NCBI GenBank assembly: GCA_964562455.1
Contig: CAZLTN010000007.1
Location: 43,381 to 107,380, forward strand
DNA length: 64,000 nt
Source: Ravibacter sp964562455
Lineage (GTDB): Bacteria; Bacteroidota; Bacteroidia; Cytophagales; Spirosomataceae
Direction of reading: 5' to 3'
Positions within the stretch are counted from its first letter, which is position 1. Each line of letters opens with the position of its first letter. Below are positions 42,396 to 51,577 of the stretch, piece by piece. The notes below the pieces were generated by a model. That model searched no databases and was not told the DNA's origin. It saw nothing but the letters and a program-made list of their open reading frames with translations. A program made the translations under genes and the position numbers.

Positions 42396-43736
42396 ATGAA
42401 ATTGAGATACTTTCTACTTGTCCTTCCCGTGCTTCCGTTCCTGGCCGGAGGCTGTACGGATAAATGCGAAAAGACCCAGATCGTGAGACAGATCCGGAAC
42501 GTAACCCGGTCGGCGGCAGAGATACGCTCGCAGGTGACGGTTCAGGCACCGGCAGATCTTGAGCAGCCCGGAAAGATCTATGTCAAGGATCAATATCTCT
42601 TTATTAACGATATTAAAAAAGGGGTTCACGTTATTGACAACAGCAATCCTTCCAGTCCGCGCCATGTTTCTTTTATCAGCATTCCCGGTAACGGCGATAT
42701 GGCTGTCAAAGGTCATATCCTTTATGCAGACAGTTATATGGACCTGGTCGCGATAGACATTTCGAATCCGCAGCAGGCTTATGAAGCAGGCCGGAAACAG
42801 GAAGCTTTTACCAGCGGGATGTTTGACGGGTTATCATGGAGCTATAACAGCAATACTGGCGCTATCTCTGACCAGGAGGCGTATTTTTTGGAGGAAACCT
42901 TCGAAACCAATTGCGAGGGTGTTATACCCAGTCCCGGGTACTGGTGGTGGGGAAGAGGCCCTTATTTATTCTATGACGTGGCATACCTGAGTTTCAGTTC
43001 AACCGGTTCGTCATCCTCATACTCCGGAAGCAAAGGGCAGACGGCGACCGCAGGTACAGGCGGATCGATGGCCCGTTTTACCTTATACGAAGACTTCCTG
43101 TACACGGTAGACCAGAGGAAGCTCCAGTTGTTTGATATTTCCAGACTGGAATCTCCGTCATTTATCAAGGGTATCGATTTGGGCTGGGGGGTAGAAACCA
43201 TATTTCCTTACCGGGACAAGCTGTTTATCGGGACTAACACGGGAATGCATATTTTCGATAACAGTACGCCTTCGGAGCCGAAGCATCTGTCTGAATTCCA
43301 GCATATACGCGCCTGCGATCCGGTCGTGGTCCACGAAGACTTAGCATATGTGACCCTGCGATCGGGAAGTGTCTGTGGCGGCAGCGTAAACAGGCTCGAA
43401 GTTGTGGATATTTCCGATTTGACCCGGCCGCAACTTGTGAAAGCATATGAGATGGAAAACCCGGCCGGTCTAAGCATTAACTACCCTACACTCTACATTT
43501 GTGAGGGAGAACACGGTCTAAAGGGCTTCAATGTTTCCGACAGGCTTGCGATAGATAAAAATATGCTTTTCCATGAAAAGGGAATGGAAGCCTATGATGT
43601 CATTTCTATGGGCAGCAACCTTATGATGATAGGTAAAGACGGTTTGTACCAGTACGATGCCACCAATCCGAAAAATCTCAGAAAGCTGAGCCATATCCCT
43701 GTGCATACGCCGGCAGTGATCACCGAAAAGAAATAA
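42396..43736 (+). CDS. LVIVD-repeat lipoprotein
   Basis: The 446 residues begin with a lipoprotein signal (lipobox AGGC, about residue 20) followed by repeated beta units of the type YVKDQYLFINDIKKGVHVID and FLYTVDQRKLQLFDIS, the LVIVD pattern expected to form a propeller-like fold. A Gly/Ser/Tyr-rich insertion with GYWWWGRGPY lies near residues 180-230. No catalytic motif is recognised; such proteins are surface or periplasmic binders of unknown ligand. It is followed after four bases by a barrel protein. Confidence 0.82.
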   Translation: MKLRYFLLVLPVLPFLAGGCTDKCEKTQIVRQIRNVTRSAAEIRSQVTVQAPADLEQPGKIYVKDQYLFINDIKKGVHVIDNSNPSSPRHVSFISIPGNGDMAVKGHILYADSYMDLVAIDISNPQQAYEAGRKQEAFTSGMFDGLSWSYNSNTGAISDQEAYFLEETFETNCEGVIPSPGYWWWGRGPYLFYDVAYLSFSSTGSSSSYSGSKGQTATAGTGGSMARFTLYEDFLYTVDQRKLQLFDISRLESPSFIKGIDLGWGVETIFPYRDKLFIGTNTGMHIFDNSTPSEPKHLSEFQHIRACDPVVVHEDLAYVTLRSGSVCGGSVNRLEVVDISDLTRPQLVKAYEMENPAGLSINYPTLYICEGEHGLKGFNVSDRLAIDKNMLFHEKGMEAYDVISMGSNLMMIGKDGLYQYDATNPKNLRKLSHIPVHTPAVITEKK

Positions 43737-43740
43737 AAAC

Positions 43741-44334
43741 ATGAGGACTTTTATTTTTGCTTTGGTATTTTCCTGCCTTTCAGCCGCCGGCTTGTCTGCG
43801 CAGGGTTTCTTATATGGAAGAGCATTCACCAACCATACCGAAGTAGGTGGGTTGTTTGGCAATGTCGAATATGCAACCAATCCGTACGGGACTCCTAAAA
43901 ACTACGGGCGTCAGAATAAAACCAATCTCACTATCCAGAGCTTCAACGGTCTGATGCTTACCTCCAGGCTGGCGGCAGGTGTTACAGTGGGTATGGATTG
44001 GTACAACGATGCACTTATCAACCCGATCGCATTGGGAGCGCGCTATGATTTTATTTCACGCTACAATGCGCGGCTGTTTGGCACCCTGGATGCAGGATAC
44101 GGTTTCACCTGGTTTTATAAAAACCTGAATGAGAATAAGCTGAATGGCGGATTGATGGTTAATCCGGGGATAGGATGGCGCTTGGGAAAGCCTGGAAATG
44201 CCGGATTCACCATAGCAATTACATATAAAAGGCAGGAGGCTGTCATGAAAATGCCCGTGGACCGGGCTATACTCAAGCAGGAGGAGTCACGCCAATATAA
44301 CCGCCTGGATGTCAGGGTCGGAATTGTTTTTTAG
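43741..44334 (+). CDS. Small outer-membrane beta-barrel protein
   Basis: The 197 residues start with a signal peptide (cleavage near LSAQG) and then alternate hydrophobic and polar residues with many aromatics, ending LDVRVGIVF, a terminal Phe typical of outer-membrane barrels. The size suggests about 8 strands. It lies four bases after the LVIVD lipoprotein gene, so both probably act together at the outer membrane. No closer family is recognised. Confidence 0.8.
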   Translation: MRTFIFALVFSCLSAAGLSAQGFLYGRAFTNHTEVGGLFGNVEYATNPYGTPKNYGRQNKTNLTIQSFNGLMLTSRLAAGVTVGMDWYNDALINPIALGARYDFISRYNARLFGTLDAGYGFTWFYKNLNENKLNGGLMVNPGIGWRLGKPGNAGFTIAITYKRQEAVMKMPVDRAILKQEESRQYNRLDVRVGIVF

Positions 44335-44355
44335 TGATTATTCCTGTTTCTAAAA

Positions 44356-45162
44356 TTATTCCGGGATATTTCGTCGTACCTGGTCGAAGAGTATTGCCGG
44401 GAAAAAACGCTTGAGATAAATGGCTGCAACCTCTCTCAACCCGCCTATATAGACTTCCTTCTTATCTTTTCTGACGGCCGCGAGTATCCTTTCGGCACAT
44501 TCTTCCGGCGCCAGCCCTGAAGCCTGGTTGGCATCCATTTTTCCGTATTTTTCACCCGATTCGTTCAGGGCGTTCAAAGAAACGTTGGTCCGGATATAAC
44601 CCGGGCATGCGGTCGTAACTTTGATATGGTCATTAAAATATTCAGCTCTTAAAGAGTCGAAAAAGCCGTGAAGCGCGTGCTTGGACGCACAGTACCCTGA
44701 GCGCATGATCGTACCGATCTTACCGGCAACGCTGCTGATCACGATAAAATGCCCCGATTGGTGTTTGATCATAAAGGGCAGGACTGCTTTGGTGATAGCT
44801 ACCGTGCTGAAGAAATTGATATCCATCATCCTCTGGTAGACACTAAAATCGGTATTGTTGACATAAGAACGCTGACTGACACCCGCGTTATGCACCACCA
44901 GGTCTATCTGTCCGAATTTGCCAAGCACTTTGGAAACAAGCCCGGGGGCTTTGTCGAATTCGGTGACATCAGCCGGGAGGATGAGGCTGCGCTCTTCCGG
45001 CAAACCGGCCTCATTCCGGACCCTTTCCAGCTCCTGTGCTCTGCGAGCCGTCAGTACAACCCTGGCGCCTTCCTTTGCAAACGCTTTTACCAGCGCCTCA
45101 CCGATTCCCGCCGAGGCGCCCGTCACCCATACTACTTTTCCTTTGTAAAATTCGTGAGACAT
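44356..45162 (-). CDS. Short-chain dehydrogenase/reductase
   Basis: This 268-residue classical SDR has the cofactor motif TGASAGIGEAL, NAGVS, and the catalytic YCASK with its preceding Ser (VISSVAG). Basic residues after beta-strand 2 (TARRAQE) favour NADP. The C-terminus includes EVYIGGLREVAAIYLKRFFP, as in the membrane-associated SDR branch acting on lipids (DHRS7-like). The substrate is unknown. It is a single gene converging with the barrel protein gene and divergent from the large dehydrogenase. Confidence 0.88.
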   Translation of the reverse strand: MSHEFYKGKVVWVTGASAGIGEALVKAFAKEGARVVLTARRAQELERVRNEAGLPEERSLILPADVTEFDKAPGLVSKVLGKFGQIDLVVHNAGVSQRSYVNNTDFSVYQRMMDINFFSTVAITKAVLPFMIKHQSGHFIVISSVAGKIGTIMRSGYCASKHALHGFFDSLRAEYFNDHIKVTTACPGYIRTNVSLNALNESGEKYGKMDANQASGLAPEECAERILAAVRKDKKEVYIGGLREVAAIYLKRFFPAILFDQVRRNIPE

Positions 45163-45317
45163 ATTGTTGTGATTCGTAAAACACTATATCAGGCGGTCAA
45201 AATTGAAAATTTTAAACCGGGTTTCATAAATTTTAGTACTCTATTTGAAATCATGCTAAATGATATTTGTCCGGTGAACAGAAGCGCTTCGCTAATGTGC
45301 CGTAAATCAAAGAATAG

Positions 45318-45325
45318 TAACTTTG
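45318..45325 (+). promoter_or_regulatory. -7 promoter element TAACTTTG
   Basis: This is an exact TAnnTTTG match 28 bases before the ATG of the FAD/Fe-S dehydrogenase. No TTG lies at the ideal distance, so confidence is moderate. Confidence 0.5.
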
Positions 45326-45353
45326 GCTTCTCAATTCCTGGCCAATTACCCAA

Positions 45354-48320
45354 ATGGATCGTATTCTGTATTTAAATTTCAATAAGCTCAATAGCCAGCT
45401 CGAAGGAGAGCTGTTTTACGATGATTCAGTCCCGCATAAAACGCAGCGGCACCTGTATGCCACAGATGCGTCTGTTTACCAGGAATTGCCTGTAGCGGTA
45501 GCGATCCCCAGGACGATTGAAGATCTCAGGCTGTTGGTCGCGTTTGCCGAAAAAAATAAGCTTTCCCTCATTCCGAGAACTGCTGGTACGTCGCTGGCCG
45601 GCCAGGTTGTCGGCAGCGGGATAGTAGTGGATGTATCCAGGTACTTTAGCCGGATTATTGAAATCAATGCGGATGAAAAGTGGGTCCGGGTACAACCCGG
45701 CGTCATCCGCGATGACCTGAACAAACACCTGGCTCCCTACCGGCTTCTGTTCGGGCCTGAGACATCGACTGCTTCCAGGGCGATGATCGGCGGAATGATC
45801 GGGAATAATTCCTGCGGCCTGCATTCCATTACCTGGGGAGCAACGAGAGATCACCTGCTGGAAGTTAAAGCCATCCTGGGAGATGGGAAAGAAGTGCTTT
45901 TTAAAAACCTGCCGCGTGCAGAATTTCTTTCCAAAGTATCGGGTGAGGGTATATCAGGGAAGAGAGAGCAGGCTATCTATGCCGGAATGTGGGGTGTTAT
46001 TTCCAATCCGGTAGATGAAGAGCTCGTTAAAAAGAATTTCCCCAAGGCATCTATAAGACGGAGGAACTCAGGTTATGCCCTCGATGAATTGTTCACTACC
46101 GAAAACGGCGATATCAACCTTTGCAAGCTGATAGCAGGCTCGGAAGGAACGCTATGCCTTGTAACGGAGGCCAAAATTTCGTTAGTCGACGTTCCTCCGG
46201 CCGTCGTAGGGGTTGTGTGTGTACATACCTCCACGCTCCTTGAGTCGCTGTACGCCAACCGGGTAGCGATGCGTCATCAGCCTAAAGCTTCGGAACTGGT
46301 CGATAAATACATCATGGACTTTACCAAAGACCACCGGGAGTATTCCAAGAACCGCTTTTTTATCACCGGTGACCCGGAGGCATTGCTGATCGTCGAATTC
46401 TGGGGTGAAAATGAAGCGGAAGTCGCGGCTAAAGCAGCTGCGCTGATTGTCGATCTGAAAGCCGAAAACCTGGGTTATGCCTGGCCGCTTTTATTCGGCG
46501 ATGACGCCAATAAGGCCTGGGACATCCGGAAAGCGGGTTTAGGGCTCATCAGGAACCTTCCGGGCGACACCCAACCTGTGAACCTTATCGAGGATTGCGC
46601 GGTGGACGTAGACGACCTGCCGGAATATATCACCGAGCTGGACCAGTTGCTCAAAAGTAAAAATCTCCATGCTTCTTACTATGCGCATGCCGGCGCCGGA
46701 GAGCTGCATGTCGAACCGATGATCAACCTGAAAACCAGCGAAGGCAAGGCCATGTTCCGCGAGGTACTTGCCGATACAGCAGCGCTTGTAAAAAAGTATA
46801 ACGGCGTGCTTTCCGGAGAGCATGGCGACGGGCGCCTCCGGGGAGAGTTCATCCCGTTTATGATGGGGCCGGAGGTGTATGAGCTGTTCCGGCAGGTAAA
46901 GAAGATCTGGGACCCTGACGGCATATTCAATAAAGGGAAGATCGTGGATTCGCCGCCGATGAATGAGTTTCTCCGTTATGAGCAGGACAAGCCCAACCCG
47001 AAGATCGGGACGGTCTTCGATTTTTCAGGACAGGAAAGCATCCTGAGGCTCGCCGAGAAATGCAGCGGTTCGGCCGATTGCAGGAAGACCGAGCTGACGG
47101 GTGGTACCATGTGTCCCAGCTTCATGGCTACCCGGAACGAAAAAGACACTACCCGCGCCAGGGCTAACCTGCTGCGCAAATTTTATACCGGATCGCCGGC
47201 GGGCACACCTGCTGAAGACCTGGTTTCGGAAGAGATGGTGAAGGATGTGCTGGATTTGTGTCTTTCGTGTAAAGGCTGCAAATCGGAATGCCCTTCGAGT
47301 GTGGATGTAGGCAAGATGAAAGCAGAGTTTATGCAGCAATACTATAGCAGGCACAACGCACCGTTTCGTTCGAAGCTCATTGCCAATTTTACGGGTGAGA
47401 TGAAACTGGCATCAGTACTTCCATGGGCATATAACTTTATCTTTAAAACCCCGGCATTAAGGAAAATTGCCAATAAAGTGGTAGGGTTTCATCCCGAGCG
47501 GACCATGCCGCTTCTTCACAGCACCACTTTGCGGGGCTGGTGGAACAGGTATAAGCGTTCCGGTCCAAAACCCGGCGTACCGCCCGGGAAGGGGAAAGTG
47601 TATCTTTTCTGTGATGAATTTACCAATTATAACGACGTAGAAGCCGGGAAAAAGGCGATCCTGTTGCTCGAAAGGCTTGGTTATGAGGTGATCGTACCGG
47701 AGCACAGCGAATCAGGGCGCTCTCACCTGTCGAAGGGATTTGTAAAAGAAGCCAGGCGGTTGGCTATAGCAAATGTACAGGCGCTTGCCGGGTTGATTTC
47801 GGAGGGTGCCCCTTTGATCGGAATAGAGCCCTCGGCCATACTCTCGTTTCGCGATGAATACCCGGAACTGGTGCCGGAAGGGCTGAGGGAAACCGCCAGG
47901 ACGTTAGGGAAAAATACTTTATTGTTCGAGGAATTCATTGCCCGGGAGTTCGATGCTAAAAGGATATCGCCCGATTCCTTCAGTAGCGAGGAGCGTCTTG
48001 TTAAAATTCATGGGCACTGCCATCAGAAGGCGCTGTCTTCTCTGGTCGCTTCGAAGAAAACGCTTTCCCTGCCGGCGAATTACAAGGTACAGCTTATTCC
48101 ATCAGGCTGCTGCGGGATGGCCGGATCTTTCGGCTATGAAGAAGAACACTATGAAATATCAATGAAAGTAGGAGAGCTGGTGTTGTTTCCGACGGTCCGG
48201 AACCAGCCGGAGGAAGTGATCATTGCAGCCGCTGGCACGAGCTGCCGTCACCAGATCAAAGACGGGACAGGGCGTATAGCCAGGCATCCGGCTGAGATAT
48301 TGTGGGAAGCGCTTTTGTAA
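45354..48320 (+). CDS. FAD-linked oxidase fused to Fe-S/CCG reductase (GlcD-GlcF type)
   Basis: The 988 residues join a VAO-type FAD-binding oxidase (GTSLAGQVVGSGIVVD, about 80-95; HGDGRLRGEF, about 495-504) to a GlcF-like part. The latter has an Fe-S segment with CLSCKGCKSECP (about 638-650) and two CCG-type motifs (GHCHQKAL and SGCCGMAGSF). Family members oxidise D-2-hydroxy acids such as D-lactate, glycolate or D-2-hydroxyglutarate and pass electrons to the respiratory chain. There is no signal peptide. The exact substrate is not set by sequence. Confidence 0.92.
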   Translation: MDRILYLNFNKLNSQLEGELFYDDSVPHKTQRHLYATDASVYQELPVAVAIPRTIEDLRLLVAFAEKNKLSLIPRTAGTSLAGQVVGSGIVVDVSRYFSRIIEINADEKWVRVQPGVIRDDLNKHLAPYRLLFGPETSTASRAMIGGMIGNNSCGLHSITWGATRDHLLEVKAILGDGKEVLFKNLPRAEFLSKVSGEGISGKREQAIYAGMWGVISNPVDEELVKKNFPKASIRRRNSGYALDELFTTENGDINLCKLIAGSEGTLCLVTEAKISLVDVPPAVVGVVCVHTSTLLESLYANRVAMRHQPKASELVDKYIMDFTKDHREYSKNRFFITGDPEALLIVEFWGENEAEVAAKAAALIVDLKAENLGYAWPLLFGDDANKAWDIRKAGLGLIRNLPGDTQPVNLIEDCAVDVDDLPEYITELDQLLKSKNLHASYYAHAGAGELHVEPMINLKTSEGKAMFREVLADTAALVKKYNGVLSGEHGDGRLRGEFIPFMMGPEVYELFRQVKKIWDPDGIFNKGKIVDSPPMNEFLRYEQDKPNPKIGTVFDFSGQESILRLAEKCSGSADCRKTELTGGTMCPSFMATRNEKDTTRARANLLRKFYTGSPAGTPAEDLVSEEMVKDVLDLCLSCKGCKSECPSSVDVGKMKAEFMQQYYSRHNAPFRSKLIANFTGEMKLASVLPWAYNFIFKTPALRKIANKVVGFHPERTMPLLHSTTLRGWWNRYKRSGPKPGVPPGKGKVYLFCDEFTNYNDVEAGKKAILLLERLGYEVIVPEHSESGRSHLSKGFVKEARRLAIANVQALAGLISEGAPLIGIEPSAILSFRDEYPELVPEGLRETARTLGKNTLLFEEFIAREFDAKRISPDSFSSEERLVKIHGHCHQKALSSLVASKKTLSLPANYKVQLIPSGCCGMAGSFGYEEEHYEISMKVGELVLFPTVRNQPEEVIIAAAGTSCRHQIKDGTGRIARHPAEILWEALL

Positions 48321-48340
48321 GTGAGGGAAGGTGAATATAG

Positions 48341-48412
48341 TGACCGCGCCAGGAATCGAACCTGGATCTAGAGTTTAGGAAACTCCTATTCTATCCGTTG
48401 AACTACGCAGTC
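48341..48412 (-). tRNA. tRNA-Arg (anticodon CCT)
   Basis: On the minus strand the cloverleaf closes: acceptor GACTGCG with CGCGGTC, D-stem GTTC/GAAT, anticodon stem GGAGT/ACTCT around loop TTCCTAA, T-stem CCAGG/CCTGG with loop TTCGATT, and discriminator A. The anticodon CCT reads AGG (Arg). The CCA end is not encoded. Confidence 0.95.
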
Positions 48413-48420
48413 AGGTATTA

Positions 48421-48460
48421 TGCAGGCCGGAACCAGGTTAACTTTGAATTCCGGCCTGCA
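48421..48460. terminator. Perfect 12-bp hairpin between hflX and tRNA-Arg
   Basis: TGCAGGCCGGAA and TTCCGGCCTGCA form a 12-bp stem with a 16-base loop. There is no strong T-run on the minus strand and an A/T-rich flank on the plus strand. It most likely insulates hflX from the tRNA. Confidence 0.5.
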
Positions 48461-48490
48461 AATTTCTTAAATTTTAAATCATAAAGCAAG

Positions 48491-49735
48491 TCAGTCGCCA
48501 AAATCCTCATCGGGAAGCGCAACCCAATTTGGATAAATAGTGAAATGACGGGCCTTTACAAGCTTGAAGATCTCGTCCCTCAGTTCGTCGAGATTCTCTT
48601 TTTTCTCGGCCGAAATGAAAACAGTATGCTCGGCTTTCTGTGCCATGTAGCTGCGTTTCAGTTGTTCTGTGAGTTCTTCGATGGTTAGTTCGGGCGGTGT
48701 TGCGTCCAGTCCGTCTTCATCCAGATAGTTATCCCCGTCAAACGGTTTATAATTGTCAATCTTGTTAAAAACCATGATGACGGATTTGTCGGACGCCCCG
48801 ATTTCACCAAGTGTGCTGTTTACAACCTCGATCTGCTCCTCGAAAGTAGGGTGGGATATGTCGACCACGTGGAGCAGGATGTCGGCTTCACGGACCTCGT
48901 CGAGCGTTGATTTAAAAGACTCGATCAATGTTGTCGGGAGCTTCCTTATAAAACCGACGGTATCGGTGAGCAGAAACGGGATATTTTCGATCGTCACTTT
49001 CCTGACGGTAGAATCTACGGTGGCAAACAGCTTATTTTCTGCAAAAACGTCCGCTTTGGCCAGTCGCCTCATCAGCGTCGATTTCCCGACGTTGGTATAG
49101 CCGACAAGCGAAACCCGGACCAGCCTCGACCTCTCTTTCCTGCGGGTGACACTCTGCTTATCATACTTTTCGAGCTTGTCCTTAAGGAAGCTTATACGGT
49201 CCTGCACGATACGGCGGTCAGTTTCGAGCTCTTTTTCTCCCGGTCCGCGCATCCCCACACCTGCCTTTATACGGCTTAAGTGGGTCCACATGCGGGTCAG
49301 CCTCGGGTACATATATTGGTATTGCGCCAGTTCTACCTGGGTTTTGGCCTGGGCGGTCTGGGCCCGCATCGCAAAAATGTTAAGGATCAAAAGGCTTCTG
49401 TCCAGCACTTTTATATCTTTGAAATGCCCTTCGAGGTTCCGGACCTGGGAGGGAGACAGATCATCGTCAAAAATGATCATATCTACCGGTTCGGCCTGGA
49501 TAAAAGTAGTGATCTCTTCCAGCTTCCCTTTCCCGACATAGGTACGTATATCGGGCCTGTCGAGATTCTGGACAAACTTCCGGAGGGTTTTAACACCGGA
49601 AGTGGCGGCCAGGAACTCAAGCTCGTCGAGGTACTCTTTGGTTTTTTCCTGAGATTGGTTTTTCGGGCTGACGGCTACCAGCACAGCGGTTTCCTGTACG
49701 GTTGCCGTTGAAATCATCTTGTTTTTATCGATCAT
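48491..49735 (-). CDS. hflX: Ribosome-associated GTPase HflX
   Basis: This GTPase binds the large ribosomal subunit and helps rescue or split stalled ribosomes. The 414 residues show the HflX N-terminal domain, the conserved glycine-rich GVGMRGPGEKELETDRR (about 190-206), and the G domain with GYTNVGKST, DTVGFIRKLP and NKID. The C-terminus is short. The gene is preceded, 19 bases away, by the class IV aminotransferase-like gene and could share its transcript. Confidence 0.96.
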   Translation of the reverse strand: MIDKNKMISTATVQETAVLVAVSPKNQSQEKTKEYLDELEFLAATSGVKTLRKFVQNLDRPDIRTYVGKGKLEEITTFIQAEPVDMIIFDDDLSPSQVRNLEGHFKDIKVLDRSLLILNIFAMRAQTAQAKTQVELAQYQYMYPRLTRMWTHLSRIKAGVGMRGPGEKELETDRRIVQDRISFLKDKLEKYDKQSVTRRKERSRLVRVSLVGYTNVGKSTLMRRLAKADVFAENKLFATVDSTVRKVTIENIPFLLTDTVGFIRKLPTTLIESFKSTLDEVREADILLHVVDISHPTFEEQIEVVNSTLGEIGASDKSVIMVFNKIDNYKPFDGDNYLDEDGLDATPPELTIEELTEQLKRSYMAQKAEHTVFISAEKKENLDELRDEIFKLVKARHFTIYPNWVALPDEDFGD

Positions 49736-49754
49736 ATATGGTGTTTGTTGTCTG

Positions 49755-50363
49755 TTATGTAAAAATCCGGTCGACGGGCAGCGTTATTGCTTCCATCCAC
49801 GGCATCATGGCATTGAAGAGCCTGATCTGTGTGAAGTTATTGAGATCTTCGGGGCGGATATAGGCCGGGGAAATAGTTCCCTGCCGGAGCAGTAACTCTC
49901 TCTGCGTGCCTTTTAGCAAAGGTTCAGCAGGAGTCAACCAGTTGTTATCCTTCAAGAGCGCAATATTACAGACATAGGTATCCGTCAAATAGCCATTCCG
50001 CACAATGAGTACATCGTCGCATTCCTTTCTTTGGCTATAGATTCGATCTAAATCATGACGTTGTCTGTATTTAAAAGAGTAATCGATTGTTTCGTTATGT
50101 ACGAGTTGCAGGGAGGCTATCTGGCGCCGGGAGTATATTTCCCATTCGACGGATTCGATATAGTGCCTGTAAGTAACCCTGCACTTATACACGTGTGTGG
50201 GTAACAAATCCGGGATTTGAATTAGTTCCCGAAGGTCCGGGAAATCGTGAGCATCGAAGAGCGCTTCCCGGGTATGATGCATCCTGCGGCTGTGGAATTC
50301 TATGTTTTCCAGTTGTGAGCGGACACATCTTATGGTTTCGATACAGGCTTCGCTTTTTGTCAT
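49755..50363 (-). CDS. PLP-dependent class IV aminotransferase-like protein (PabC-like)
   Basis: The 202 residues have a fold-type IV PLP pattern. A candidate Schiff-base Lys is in DYSFKYRQR, followed by CDDVLIVRNGYLTDTYVCNIALL and TPAEPLLKGTQRELLL, as in aminodeoxychorismate lyase and branched-chain aminotransferases. At about 200 residues it is shorter than PabC (about 270) and lacks part of the N-terminal domain. Folate-branch lyase activity is the first guess. It has a near-consensus promoter of its own at 50418-50448, so it need not belong to the peptide-like cluster upstream. Confidence 0.78.
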   Translation of the reverse strand: MTKSEACIETIRCVRSQLENIEFHSRRMHHTREALFDAHDFPDLRELIQIPDLLPTHVYKCRVTYRHYIESVEWEIYSRRQIASLQLVHNETIDYSFKYRQRHDLDRIYSQRKECDDVLIVRNGYLTDTYVCNIALLKDNNWLTPAEPLLKGTQRELLLRQGTISPAYIRPEDLNNFTQIRLFNAMMPWMEAITLPVDRIFT

Positions 50364-50417
50364 CTGCGGCAGTACTCTGTGAGATAGTTAAATCCGGCCG
50401 ACTGACGGGATTTAAGA

Positions 50418-50448
50418 CAAAAGAACTACTTTATCTTTATGTGACAAA
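50418..50448 (-). promoter_or_regulatory. Promoter TTG-N19-TTCTTTTG for the class IV gene
   Basis: On the minus strand TTTG (50445-50448) is followed after 19 bases by TTCTTTTG (50418-50425), one mismatch from TAnnTTTG. It lies in the 139-base gap upstream of the PabC-like gene. Confidence 0.55.
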
Positions 50449-50502
50449 CGGACTTTCAGAAATGTCATTCCACTTTTGCATTAAGGATGTTATCCGGGGG
50501 GG

Positions 50503-51576
50503 TTAGTCGCGTATATCAGGAAATCGCTCAAGAACATAATAAAACCGGATCCGCCTTATGTACTGATAGAGTCGGGCAACCGGTCCGGCCTGAGGATATA
50601 CCTGGCTTACTTTAAAATGGAAGTTGATCAGCTTAGTCCGGAAAAGTGTAAACAAGCTCATCCTTTGCCGGTCCTGATCAGTGATCAAGGTCAACGCAGG
50701 AGGAACGACTGGTTTTACGGGTACGGGCGCATAGACTCCATATTTAAGGAGAATAGAACACGCGTAGTCGAATACATCTTCCTTTTTTTCGTCAATGAAT
50801 AATCGACGGACTTCCTCCCAGAATGATTTGCCGGAAATTGTATTTAATATTGACATATCAATAATCCAATTGAGGTTATCAAGGCTTCCGTTCATCGCGG
50901 CGTGCAACAGGATTATAAATACTTCGTAAGGTAGCTGAGGCTTTTGGGCTCCGGGGAATAATTCATAGGAGTCTACGTGTGCCCACAGCTTTTTTGTAAA
51001 GGCCATTGAAGAATAGGAACCTATCCGCCAATGAAGGTCAATACGTGTATCCAGGAGCTGATGGGCGCATTCCATGGCACTCAAAAAATCAATCATCAAT
51101 TGCGGCGCGTGCTGCAGACGGGCTATAGCTTGCTTGTTAGGAATATAGCCTATATCCCCGAGAAGCGCCAGCACTTTGTGCAGATCTTCCGGTCTGACCA
51201 GGATATCAAAATCAGCCATTGTCCGCAGCTCGTTTGGCGTATAATAACTCCTGGTAGTAGCACCCTTGATGACGATATGCCCGATATTTGCCGCTGTCAA
51301 TGTAGCGATTACTTTATTCAGTTGGTCATTAATGTGCTGGGTCCTTAGCCACCAGTGTTTATAGATTATTTTCAAGCGTTTGTCGTGCCGGGTAGTGATC
51401 CCTTCCTGTTGGTTCTTATGGAGGAAATAGGGGATCAGGCGCGAGGAGCTATAATCGAGGTCGTTTATTACTACTTTTTCTTCCCACTCGCTGACCCAGC
51501 GTTGCCGCTCGGTTTTGGATGAGGCGAGACAGGCTTTTACTAGCGTCTCCTGGGCGGGGCTTAAATCGCTGGTCAT
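50503..51576 (-). CDS. Nucleotidyltransferase-family protein (NTP_transf_5-like)
   Basis: The 357 residues show VIKGATTRSYYTPNELRTMADFDILV, where the DFD pair is the metal-binding acidic motif of this uncharacterised nucleotidyltransferase group. DLHWRIG follows. Homologues occur in lasso-peptide and other peptide clusters beside HPr-kinase-like proteins, probably as tailoring enzymes. I chose ATG 51576, which follows the ABC stop by one base (TGATATG). A longer start at 51618 would overlap the ABC gene. It is the last gene of the six-gene overlapping operon. Confidence 0.82.
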   Translation of the reverse strand: MTSDLSPAQETLVKACLASSKTERQRWVSEWEEKVVINDLDYSSSRLIPYFLHKNQQEGITTRHDKRLKIIYKHWWLRTQHINDQLNKVIATLTAANIGHIVIKGATTRSYYTPNELRTMADFDILVRPEDLHKVLALLGDIGYIPNKQAIARLQHAPQLMIDFLSAMECAHQLLDTRIDLHWRIGSYSSMAFTKKLWAHVDSYELFPGAQKPQLPYEVFIILLHAAMNGSLDNLNWIIDMSILNTISGKSFWEEVRRLFIDEKKEDVFDYACSILLKYGVYAPVPVKPVVPPALTLITDQDRQRMSLFTLFRTKLINFHFKVSQVYPQAGPVARLYQYIRRIRFYYVLERFPDIRD

Positions 51577-51577
51577 A

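Noticed and set aside
50449..50502. 14-codon frame (MQKWNDISESPFVT) on the minus strand before the PabC-like gene
   Set aside because: It is very short, overlaps the -33 region of the promoter at 50418-50448, and has no supporting context.
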